14,344 nucleotides of DNA, from assembly GCA_021153265.1 (NCBI GenBank), contig JAGKTU010000054.1, forward strand, positions 1-14,344, in the 5' to 3' direction. How positions within the stretch are numbered: the stretch's first letter is position 1; every line of letters begins with the position of its first letter. Both the position numbers and the translations under genes were made by a program. Positions 1 to 5,638 of this stretch are shown piece by piece. Source of the DNA: Clostridia bacterium. GTDB lineage: Bacteria > Bacillota > Clostridia > Oscillospirales > Oscillospiraceae. The notes beneath the pieces were generated by a model, which saw only the letters and a list, made by a program, of their open reading frames with translations, made no database searches and was not told the DNA's origin.

Positions 1-49
1 TGTACAGCTCAGGAGCTACGAAAGGGCCCTTCTTGATACTTCTGCTCAT
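1..49 (-). CDS. rpsS: 30S ribosomal protein S19, 5' end only (partial)
   Basis: Only the first 16 codons are in the window; the rest runs off the left edge. The translation MSRSIKKGPFVAPELY is the conserved S19 N-terminus. S19 is a small-subunit head protein that works with S13 near the decoding-site side of the subunit interface. The ATG (complement of 47-49) follows a strong Shine-Dalgarno AAGGAGGA (complement of 56-63) that overlaps the rplB stop codon, so the two genes are tightly coupled. The position directly after rplB is the standard S10-operon order. An ATG five bases upstream (52-54) opens only a two-codon frame and is not the start. Confidence 0.95.
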   Translation of the reverse strand, partial: MSRSIKKGPFVAPELY

Positions 50-61
50 TTCATTTCCTCC

Positions 62-898
62 TTACTTGCTGTTTCTGCGCTTGACGATGAACTTGTTGGT
101 GGGGTTCTTCGTCTTACGAGTCTTATAACCCAGTGCGGGCTTGCCCCAGGGAGTAACAGGGCCGGAACGGCCGATGGGGGAACGGCCCTCACCACCACCG
201 TGGGGGTGGTCATTGGGGTTCATGACGGAGCCGCGGACGGTGGGACGGATACCCATGTGACGGGTACGGCCGGCCTTACCGATGTGAACGTTCTCGTGAT
301 CCAGGTTGCCGACCTGACCGATGCAGGCGGTGCAGTTGGTACGGACGTAGCGGACTTCGCCGGAGGGCAGACGAACCTGAGCCAGCTCGCCTTCCTTAGC
401 CATCAGCTGAGCAGCGGTGCCGGCGGAGCGGACCAGCTGAGCGCCGTGGCCGGGCTGCAGCTCCACATTGTGGATGACAGTACCGACAGGAATGTTGGCG
501 ATGGGCAGGCAGTTGCCGGGCTTGATATCGGCAGTGGTGGAGGAGATGACCATGTCACCGGCCTTCAGGCCGTGAGGAGCCAGGATGTAGCTCAGGGTGT
601 TGTCCTCGTACTTGATCAGAGCGATATAAGCAGAGCGGTTGGGATCGTACTCGATGCGCTGCACAGTAGCGGGCATATCCAGCTTCTGACGCTTGAAGTC
701 GATGATACGATACTTACGCTTGTTGCCGCCGCCGCGATGGCGGACGGTGATGTGACCATAGCTGTTGCGACCGGCGTTCTTCTTCAGGGTCTCAACCAGG
801 CTACGCTCAGGTTTTGCCTTCTTATCCACACCGTCGAAGCCGGAAACAGTCATGTTGCGGCGCGCAGGGGTGTAGGGCTTAAAAGTCTTAATAGCCAT
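62..898 (-). CDS. rplB: 50S ribosomal protein L2
   Basis: L2 is a primary 23S rRNA-binding protein needed for subunit association and for assembly of the peptidyl-transferase region. The 278-aa length is normal. It has the conserved N-terminal basic segment (RHRGGGNKRKYR near residues 53-64), a central SH3-like/OB region, and the C-terminal hallmark MNPNDHPHGGGEGR (about 226-239), which carries the family's conserved histidines. The tail ends in a basic KFIVKRRNSK. The ATG at 898 has AAAGGAG about 10 nt upstream. rplW ends 28 nt upstream and rpsS starts 12 nt downstream. Nothing looks broken. Confidence 0.98.
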   Translation of the reverse strand: MAIKTFKPYTPARRNMTVSGFDGVDKKAKPERSLVETLKKNAGRNSYGHITVRHRGGGNKRKYRIIDFKRQKLDMPATVQRIEYDPNRSAYIALIKYEDNTLSYILAPHGLKAGDMVISSTTADIKPGNCLPIANIPVGTVIHNVELQPGHGAQLVRSAGTAAQLMAKEGELAQVRLPSGEVRYVRTNCTACIGQVGNLDHENVHIGKAGRTRHMGIRPTVRGSVMNPNDHPHGGGEGRSPIGRSGPVTPWGKPALGYKTRKTKNPTNKFIVKRRNSK

Positions 899-926
899 TT
901 GCGTTTCTCTCCTTTTTGAGATTGGT

Positions 927-1220
927 TTAGACCATACCCTCGAAGAACTCGATGGTCTTGGAATCAGCGGTCAGGGTGACGACAGCCTTCTTGTAGTCGG
1001 CACGCTTGCCGGCGGGGTAAGCGCCGGTGCGCTTGACCTTGCCGTTGACGATCAGGGTGTTGACCTTAGCGACCTTGACATTGAAGATCTTCTCAACAGC
1101 AGCCTTGATGTCGGTCTTGGTGGCGTTCATAGCCACTTCGAAGACGTACTTCTTATCAGCGACAGACTCCATGGACTGCTCGGTGATAATGGGTCTTCTG
1201 ATAATATCATAAGCGTTCAT
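927..1220 (-). CDS. rplW: 50S ribosomal protein L23
   Basis: L23 lies at the peptide exit tunnel and, in the family, forms the docking site for trigger factor and SRP. The 97-aa protein has the usual start (YDIIRRPIITEQSM) and the conserved YVFEVAMNATKTDIKAAVEKIFNVKV segment in two parts, residues about 25-50. It lacks the long extension seen in some lineages. The ATG at 1220 shares one base with the TAA of rplD (TAATG), and its Shine-Dalgarno GAGGAGG lies inside the last rplD codons about 10 nt upstream, so translation is probably coupled to L4. Confidence 0.97.
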   Translation of the reverse strand: MNAYDIIRRPIITEQSMESVADKKYVFEVAMNATKTDIKAAVEKIFNVKVAKVNTLIVNGKVKRTGAYPAGKRADYKKAVVTLTADSKTIEFFEGMV

Positions 1221-1843
1221 TATGCGAATACCTCCTCGATCTTAGCCAGAGCTGCCTTGTCGACAACCAGCTTGTTGGCATTCACAACGTCGTAGACGTT
1301 GATCAGGTTGGCGAAGGTGATCTCGCAGCCGGGGATGTTGCGGCCGGACTTGACGACGTTTGCGTCGGGAGCAGCGGTGACGACCAGAGCCTTGGTGTCA
1401 GCGCCGACGGCCTTCAGGAACTTAGCGAAGTCAGCGGTCTTGGGAGCATCCATCTTGATGGAGTCGATGACCACCAGGTTAGCCTCAGCAACCTTAGCGC
1501 TCAGAACAGACTTCAGAGCCAGACGGCGGGACTTCTTGTTCAGAGTGTAAGAGTAGTCGCGGGGCTTGGGAGCGAAGACGATACCGCCGTGGGTCCACTG
1601 GGGAGCACGGGTAGAGCCCTGACGGGCGCGGCCGGTACCCTTCTGACGCCAGGGCTTACGGCCACCGCCGGAAACCTCAGCGCGGGTCAGAGCGCTCTGG
1701 GTGCCCTGACGCTTGTTGGCCAGGTGGTTCTTGACCACATCGTGGACAACAGCTTCGTTGGGGGTTACGCCGAACACAGCTTCGGAGAGTTCGATCTCGC
1801 CAACCAGCTCGCCGGACATATTGTAAACATTAGTCTTAAGCAT
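1220..1843 (-). CDS. rplD: 50S ribosomal protein L4
   Basis: L4 binds 23S rRNA domain I, and its extended loop lines the exit tunnel. The loop is seen here as KPWRQKGTGRARQG (residues 63-76), the conserved stretch where macrolide-resistance changes occur in other bacteria. The 207-aa length matches the family. In gammaproteobacteria L4 also represses its own S10 operon through the mRNA leader; whether that happens here is unknown. The ATG at 1843 has AAGGAG about 10 nt upstream. rplC ends 18 nt upstream and rplW overlaps by one base downstream. Confidence 0.97.
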   Translation of the reverse strand: MLKTNVYNMSGELVGEIELSEAVFGVTPNEAVVHDVVKNHLANKRQGTQSALTRAEVSGGGRKPWRQKGTGRARQGSTRAPQWTHGGIVFAPKPRDYSYTLNKKSRRLALKSVLSAKVAEANLVVIDSIKMDAPKTADFAKFLKAVGADTKALVVTAAPDANVVKSGRNIPGCEITFANLINVYDVVNANKLVVDKAALAKIEEVFA

Positions 1844-1861
1844 GATTTAAGATCTCCTTCC

Positions 1862-2584
1862 TTAAGCGTTTCTAGCGGAAGCCTTCTGGGGATTACGACC
1901 GGAAGCCTTCTGGGGATTCTTGCTGATGCCGGACTCAACATTCTTAACACGGTTGTTCTTAACGGTGTTACGGATGTAGACCAGACCGCCCTTAGGGCCG
2001 GGGATGGCGCCCTTGACAACGATCATGTTCAGCTCAGCGTCGACCTTGACGATTTCCAGGTTCTCGATGGTGACCTGCTCGTTACCCATCTGACCAGCGC
2101 CGATCTTACCGGGGAAGATACGGGACTGATGGGAAGAAGCGCCCATGGAACCTGCGTGACGGTGGACAGGGCCGCCGCCGTGGGTCATGTCGGTGCGGTG
2201 AGCGCCGTGGCGCTTGACAACGCCCTGATAGCCATGGCCCTTGGAGATGCCAGTGACATCGATCATGTCGCCAGCAGCGAAGGTGTCAGCCTTGACAACG
2301 TCGCCGACATTCATCTCAGCAGCGTTCTCCAGCTTGAACTCCTTCAGGAACTTCTTAGCCTCGACGCCAGCCTTCTTCAGATGGCCAGCCTCAGGCTTGG
2401 TCAGCTTGGACTCCTTGATGTCTTCGAAGCCCAGCTGGACGGCGGTGTAGCCGTCGGTCTCAACGGTCTTCTTCTGAGTGACGACGCAGGGGCCTGCTTC
2501 CACGACGGTAACAGGGATGACCTTGCCGCTCTCATCGAAGATCTGGGTCATGCCCACTTTTTTGCCGATGATTGCTTTTTTCAT
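1862..2584 (-). CDS. rplC: 50S ribosomal protein L3 with a repeated basic C-terminal tail
   Basis: L3 starts 23S rRNA folding and reaches toward the peptidyl-transferase centre. It is recognised by the start MKKAIIGKKVGMTQIF, the central GHGYQGVVKRHG loop (about 136-147) and GQMGNEQVTIENLEIVKVD (about 185-203). At 240 aa it is longer than the roughly 205-215 aa usual for bacterial L3. The excess is at the C-terminus, after KNVESGISK, as two 8-residue repeats NPQKASGR and NPQKASAR followed by NA. The core is intact. The ATG at 2584 has AAGGAG about 10 nt upstream. A 126-nt spacer separates it from rpsJ, longer than the other gaps in this operon. Confidence 0.97.
   Translation of the reverse strand: MKKAIIGKKVGMTQIFDESGKVIPVTVVEAGPCVVTQKKTVETDGYTAVQLGFEDIKESKLTKPEAGHLKKAGVEAKKFLKEFKLENAAEMNVGDVVKADTFAAGDMIDVTGISKGHGYQGVVKRHGAHRTDMTHGGGPVHRHAGSMGASSHQSRIFPGKIGAGQMGNEQVTIENLEIVKVDAELNMIVVKGAIPGPKGGLVYIRNTVKNNRVKNVESGISKNPQKASGRNPQKASARNA
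1871..1918 (-). repeat. Two 24-bp direct repeats at the 3' end of rplC
   Basis: Units 1871-1894 and 1895-1918 are in tandem. Their last 19 bases are identical (1876-1894 and 1900-1918). Each encodes one 8-residue NPQKAS(G/A)R unit of the L3 tail, so the period keeps the reading frame. This fits a recent in-frame tandem duplication. Confidence 0.9.
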
Positions 2585-2710
2585 CTTGGGTTTTCTCCTT
2601 TTAAAATAGGTTATTGGTTGACTTACTGCATTGGGACAGTTGCCAACATGACCCGTCCGCCCGATGCCAGACAGTGCGGGCTGCCGTAAATTTTCGTTGT
2701 TACGTAAAAA
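2585..2710 (-). other. rpsJ-rplC spacer, 126 nt, with a possible hairpin
   Basis: This spacer is far longer than the other gaps in the operon (12-28 nt, or a 1-nt overlap). Read as RNA it holds an AU-rich start, a GC-rich middle with a 5-bp stem GCCCG/CGGGC (2677-2681 pairing with 2659-2663, 13-nt loop), and the rplC Shine-Dalgarno AAGGAG. There is no U-tract after the hairpin, so it is not a standard terminator. No coding frame with a ribosome site is seen. It could be an RNA-processing or regulatory element; this is weak inference. Confidence 0.35.
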
Positions 2711-3019
2711 TTACAGCTTTATCTCAATCTCAACACCAGCAGGAAGGTCCAGGCTCATCAGAGCCTCGATGGTCTTCTGGTTGGGGTTGAGGATATCGAT
2801 CAGTCTCTTGTGGGTTCTGCGCTCGAACTGCTCACGGGAGTCCTTGTACTTGTGGACAGCGCGAAGGATGGTAACAACTTCCTTCTTGGTGGGCAGCGGG
2901 ATGGGGCCGGAAACCTGAGCGCCGTTGCGCTTTGCGGTCTCCACGATCTTTGCAGCGCTGGAGTCGATCAGCTGGTGATCGTAAGCCTTCAGCCGAATGC
3001 GGATCATCTGGTTTGCCAT
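2711..3019 (-). CDS. rpsJ: 30S ribosomal protein S10 / transcription antitermination factor NusE
   Basis: S10 sits in the 30S head and, as NusE, partners NusB in antitermination of rRNA transcription and contacts NusG. The 102-aa length is standard. Conserved stretches include IRIRLKAYDHQLID (6-19), GPIPLPTKKEVVTILRAVHK in the NusB/ribosome-binding loop region, and the KRLIDI and LPAGVEIEIKL end. An in-frame ATG lies 30 codons upstream (3109), but the start at 3019 gives the family N-terminus MANQMIRIRL and has a strong Shine-Dalgarno AGGAGGA about 10 nt upstream (3029-3036). It is the first gene of the operon, after a leader of about 290 nt. Confidence 0.97.
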   Translation of the reverse strand: MANQMIRIRLKAYDHQLIDSSAAKIVETAKRNGAQVSGPIPLPTKKEVVTILRAVHKYKDSREQFERRTHKRLIDILNPNQKTIEALMSLDLPAGVEIEIKL

Positions 3020-3312
3020 GGTTTGTTTTCCTCCTAAATTTTCGTACTCAGTTTGCTTGGGGTATCTGGGTACGGTCGAACTGTTTGTCCGCGTCGCCGT
3101 GCGTATCATTCCGAGGCATGAAAAATGGCCGACAAGCGCCGACCCTCTCTTCCCGCTCAGCGATATACGCTAACGCTCGACAGAAGCAGTTCAGCCGCCC
3201 GATGACCGGACATACTCCGCGGAAGTTACCTCGTTTCCGAGCAATCTCCCGCATCATCGCATTGCGCTAATGTGTTTTCTGGAAAAATCCGCAGATTCCC
3301 CCTACACGCGCT
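3020..3312 (-). promoter_or_regulatory. Long structured 5' leader of the S10 operon
   Basis: About 290 nt separate the predicted transcription start (about 3311-3313) from the rpsJ ATG. Hairpins visible by eye, in transcript order: AAUC/GAUU with a UGCG loop near 3283-3297; GCAAU/AUUGC (3261-3265 with 3241-3245) enclosing a smaller GCG/UGC stem; CGGAA/UUCCG (3220-3239); UUAGCG/CGCUGA with a UAUAU loop (3157-3173); and a terminator-like hairpin (3121-3144). The layout resembles autogenous ribosomal-protein leaders. I recall that S10-operon leader candidates have been proposed for Clostridia, but I cannot match this one to a consensus here. The ligand is unknown. Confidence 0.6.
3121..3144 (-). 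terminator. Possible attenuator hairpin in the rpsJ leader
   Basis: Read as RNA, GGUCGGC (3138-3144) pairs with GUCGGCC (3127-3133) over 7 bp, including two G-U pairs, around a 4-nt loop GCUU. After one A comes a run of five U (3121-3125). The shape is that of an intrinsic terminator placed about 100 nt before rpsJ, inside an expressed leader. That would make sense as a conditional attenuator. No clear competing antiterminator arm was found by eye. Confidence 0.45.
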
Positions 3313-3317
3313 AGGTT

Positions 3318-3376
3318 ATGATACCACCTCTTACACCATTTGTCAAGCATAAATTCAGAAAAAATCACAATTTTTT
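3318..3376 (-). promoter_or_regulatory. S10 operon promoter with AT-rich upstream element
   Basis: On the minus strand, a perfect -35 TTGACA (3341-3346) is followed by a 17-bp spacer and -10 TATCAT (3318-3323). A TG one base before the -10 makes it an extended -10. A/T tracts occupy about 3347-3376, directly upstream of the -35, as in the UP elements of rRNA and ribosomal-protein promoters. The start is predicted near 3311-3313. This is the strongest promoter match seen in the window, as expected for this operon. Confidence 0.9.
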
Positions 3377-3437
3377 CAATACAATTTCAGCAAAAACGCA
3401 GATGCATTCCTGGACCTTTTCCCGGCTTTCCACGCGC

Positions 3438-3480
3438 AAAAAACGAGTGAGCCGCAACCGTTCAGGTTACAGCCCACTCG
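3438..3480 (-). terminator. Intrinsic terminator after the two membrane-protein genes
   Basis: Read as RNA, a 16-bp stem (3465-3480 pairing with 3444-3459, with three or four G-U pairs) carries a 5-nt loop UGAAC and is followed at once by six U (3438-3443). It begins 7 nt after the stop codon of the 112-aa gene and insulates the S10 promoter about 90 bp further on. Confidence 0.93.
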
Positions 3481-3487
3481 GTTATTT

Positions 3488-3826
3488 TCAGTGTTCCCGT
3501 TGGCGCAGTTCCTTGATCTCATTTTCCAGCCGGTTCGTTCTCTTGTAAACTGCCGACAGGCTCTTTATGATGCCGATCAGCGCCAGCAGCAGAGAACCAT
3601 ATCGGACAAAATAGTACACAAGATACGGCTCCTCCATCCAAAACAGTTCCCGCGTCAGCACAATATCACCGGAAAAGCCAAATACAGAGAAACCCAGCAG
3701 GATCATGGCGATTCCAACGCCCAGTTCATCCGCTTCCGGACCGCCCAGCTTTTCCTGGGTGTAGGCAAGCGACACATAGGTCAAAACCACCGCCGCAACG
3801 ATTAGCACCAAGAAAAACAACAACAT
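3488..3826 (-). CDS. Small membrane protein with three predicted helices, function unknown
   Basis: I do not recognise this family. The 112-aa product has hydrophobic segments at about 2-22, 35-57 and 68-90, then a short charged tail (94-112; RTNRLENEIKELRQREH) with heptad-like spacing that could form a coiled coil. The first segment starts at the N-terminus with no charged leader. The reading frame is open back to 3868, inside the upstream gene. I chose the ATG at 3826 because it has AAGAGG about 9 nt upstream and leaves a 25-nt gap; the longer 126-aa form has no visible ribosome site. It probably shares a transcript with the 265-aa gene and ends at a strong terminator. A role with that neighbour at the membrane is only inference. 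Confidence 0.75.
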   Translation of the reverse strand: MLLFFLVLIVAAVVLTYVSLAYTQEKLGGPEADELGVGIAMILLGFSVFGFSGDIVLTRELFWMEEPYLVYYFVRYGSLLLALIGIIKSLSAVYKRTNRLENEIKELRQREH

Positions 3827-3851
3827 TTTGTTTAACCTCTTTCCTATGTGA

Positions 3852-4649
3852 TCAATACATCCCGGCACCTCTGCGGCTCATGATGTCCTTGTATTCCCTG
3901 TCCACATTGTTGATGGTGTTGGTGCAAGCAATGCCCAGGATCAGCCACAGCCAGCCGGTCAGCATACCGGTAGAAATCAGTCCCAGGATCATGCTGATGC
4001 CGGCATATACGATCATGGCGATGGCGCAGCCCTTACTCTTCTTCAAATGAAGCCCAAGCGTCAGTCCAAGCTGGATCGCAACGTCCAACAGATACAGCGG
4101 CTCCATAAGTGCCAGCAGCAGGTTGAGGCCGCACATGACATAGCAGAGAATGGCAGTGATGCGGATGGACTTCTTAAAACCTTCAGAGGCATAGTGGCAC
4201 CGATAATCACTCAGGCTCACATGCTGTCCTTCCGGAACGGGCTTGGGCAGATTGGGATTGGCCGCGCCGTAATTGGGCAAAGGTTGGTAGCCATAGGCCT
4301 GCTGGGGATAGGCCGCTGCACCTCCGCCCAGCCGCTGCTCCACCCACGCCGCGCACCGGCGCATGGTACCCTTGGCCAGAGCGCCGACGAAGCCCTCCAT
4401 ACCCATCTCGCCTGCGTACACGCCGGGCAGAACGGCGTACTTGATCCACGCCTCCAGCCGCACCATGTTGGGAGCGTAGGTCACCTTAATAAAGGTAGGG
4501 CAGCTTACCCAGCCGAAGCCCTTGCGGAACACCTGCTCACCCTTGTAGGTTTCATAAACGAACCCATCCTGAGTCAAATACTGATAGATCGCAGCGAAAC
4601 TGCTGTTGGGATCCTCCAGGAGGGGTAAATCTCTTACATATCTTGCCAT
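3852..4649 (-). CDS. Two-part membrane protein of unknown function: soluble N-domain, Pro/Gln/Tyr linker, four predicted helices
   Basis: Residues 1-107 look like a soluble domain with alternating strands (GFVYETYKGEQVFRKGFGW, then PTFIKVTYAPNMVRLEAWIK) and an aromatic/glycine-rich LPGVYAGEMGMEGFVGAL. Residues 108-145 are a flexible linker rich in Pro, Gln, Tyr and Asn. Hydrophobic segments follow at about 162-181, 184-202, 207-226 and 228-246, with a charged tail. No catalytic motif is visible. The N-domain resembles unnamed proteins I associate with Clostridia, but I cannot name it. The ATG at 4649 has AAGGAG 8 nt upstream. A promoter candidate lies just ahead, and the 112-aa membrane gene follows 25 nt downstream, so the two likely form an operon. 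Confidence 0.8.
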   Translation of the reverse strand: MARYVRDLPLLEDPNSSFAAIYQYLTQDGFVYETYKGEQVFRKGFGWVSCPTFIKVTYAPNMVRLEAWIKYAVLPGVYAGEMGMEGFVGALAKGTMRRCAAWVEQRLGGGAAAYPQQAYGYQPLPNYGAANPNLPKPVPEGQHVSLSDYRCHYASEGFKKSIRITAILCYVMCGLNLLLALMEPLYLLDVAIQLGLTLGLHLKKSKGCAIAMIVYAGISMILGLISTGMLTGWLWLILGIACTNTINNVDREYKDIMSRRGAGMY

Positions 4650-4678
4650 AGTGGATTCTCCTTTCCGAACTTCCCTTG

Positions 4679-4707
4679 ATAATATCTGAAAATTCCAGAT
4701 AATGCAA
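4679..4707 (-). promoter_or_regulatory. Candidate promoter for the two membrane-protein genes
   Basis: On the minus strand, -10 TATTAT (4679-4684) lies 17 bp downstream of TTGCAT (4702-4707), which matches TTGACA only in its first three bases. It falls between the rsgA terminator and the start of the 265-aa gene, about 30 bp before that ATG, where a promoter is needed. The locally AT-rich sequence supports it; the -35 is weak. Confidence 0.5.
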
Positions 4708-4718
4708 GTCCAATCAGC

Positions 4719-4750
4719 AAAAAAGGTGTGCCAAAAGGCACACCTTTTTT
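4719..4750 (-). terminator. Intrinsic terminator at the rsgA stop codon
   Basis: A perfect palindrome: GGUGUGCC and GGCACACC form an 8-bp stem around a UUUU loop, with six A before and six U after extending the pairing to 14 bp. The first A (4750) is the last base of the rsgA UGA. The flanking A and T tracts mean it could work in either direction. It ends the long priA-to-rsgA run. Confidence 0.93.
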
Positions 4751-5637
4751 CATTTCAGTTCCCAGAGTTTGATCTGGCTGGCTTTTTCGTACAGTTTCAG
4801 GTAGCTGTCATACCGGCTCTCGCCGATGCAGCCATCTGCCAGCGCCTTTGTCACCGCGCAGCCGGGTTCTTTCCGGTGAGAGCAGTCCCGGAACTGGCAC
4901 TGGCCGATATAGGGGCCAAAGTCCGGGAATGCATACTGCAGATTTTCCTTCAGGATCACATCCATCTGGTCGGTATCGAAAGAAGAGAAACCCGGCGTAT
5001 CCGCCACATAGGTCTCTTCTCCCAGATCGTACAGCTCCACATGCCGGGTGGTGTGCCGTCCGCGGCCCAGTTTCTCAGAAACCTCGCCGGTGGGCAGCGC
5101 CAGTTCCGGACACAAGGCATTTAGGATGCTGCTCTTGCCAACACCGGAATTTCCGGTAAAGGCGGTGAGCTTGCCCCGGATCAGATTTCGCAGTTCGTCT
5201 ACGCCCTCGCCGGTCTCGGCGCTGGTGCAGATCACCGGGAATCCGGCCTTGGTGTAGATCCCAACCAAGTCCACTGCAGGGTCCAAGTCGCACTTATTCA
5301 CGCACAGATAGACCGGAACTTCCTGATCACCTGCGATGGCAGCCACCCGGTCGATAAGGAAAGGCTCCGTCACCGGGTTGACGTTGGCAGCAAAGACCAC
5401 CAGCGCATCAACGTTGGCCACCGCCGGACGAATGAAGCTATTTTTTCTTGGCAGAACCTTTTCCACCATGCCCTTGCCACGCTCCACGGAGAGGCGCACC
5501 ATGTCACCGGTAAGGGGGCTGCAGCCTTCTTTGCGCAGGATACCCCGGGCCCGGCAGGAGACAGTCTTATCCCCCACCCGGACATCATAAAATCCGCTGA
5601 TGGACCGGATGATCCGGCCCGTTTTCACATCTGCCAT
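4750..5637 (-). CDS. rsgA: Ribosome small-subunit biogenesis GTPase RsgA (YloQ/CpgA family)
   Basis: RsgA is a circularly permuted GTPase that checks late 30S maturation. The 295-aa protein has an N-terminal OB-fold (about 1-68), then G4 NKCD (114-117), G5 TSA (138-140), the P-loop GNSGVGKSS (162-170), G3 DTPG (213-216) and a C-terminal zinc knuckle C247/C252/H254/C260. The G4-before-G1 order is the family hallmark. I chose the ATG at 5637: it gives the family-like N-terminus MADVKTGRI and lies 1 nt after the prkC stop, with AGGTGG upstream inside prkC. An in-frame start 19 codons earlier would overlap prkC. In Bacillus subtilis the homologue CpgA is a substrate of the PrkC/PrpC pair encoded just upstream. 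Confidence 0.95.
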   Translation of the reverse strand: MADVKTGRIIRSISGFYDVRVGDKTVSCRARGILRKEGCSPLTGDMVRLSVERGKGMVEKVLPRKNSFIRPAVANVDALVVFAANVNPVTEPFLIDRVAAIAGDQEVPVYLCVNKCDLDPAVDLVGIYTKAGFPVICTSAETGEGVDELRNLIRGKLTAFTGNSGVGKSSILNALCPELALPTGEVSEKLGRGRHTTRHVELYDLGEETYVADTPGFSSFDTDQMDVILKENLQYAFPDFGPYIGQCQFRDCSHRKEPGCAVTKALADGCIGESRYDSYLKLYEKASQIKLWELK

Positions 5638-5638
5638 A

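Noticed and set aside
200..919. 239-codon plus-strand frame opposite rplB
   Set aside because: Mirror of the L2 codons; low-complexity Gly/Val/Asp composition.
1589..2689. 366-codon plus-strand frame opposite rplD and rplC
   Set aside because: Antisense shadow of highly codon-biased ribosomal-protein genes; repetitive Leu/Val/Asp/Gly composition and no family resemblance.
3020..3109. 30-residue N-terminal extension of S10
   Set aside because: S10 has a conserved short N-terminus, and the strong ribosome site lies just before 3019.
3048..3257. A 69-codon minus-strand reading frame within the rpsJ leader, starting ATG ATG
   Set aside because: No Shine-Dalgarno before the start, no recognisable protein pattern, and it overlaps the leader hairpins. 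Chance frame.
3827..3868. N-terminal extension of the 112-aa membrane protein to a start at 3868
   Set aside because: It would overlap the end of the 265-aa gene and has no ribosome site; the start at 3826 has one.
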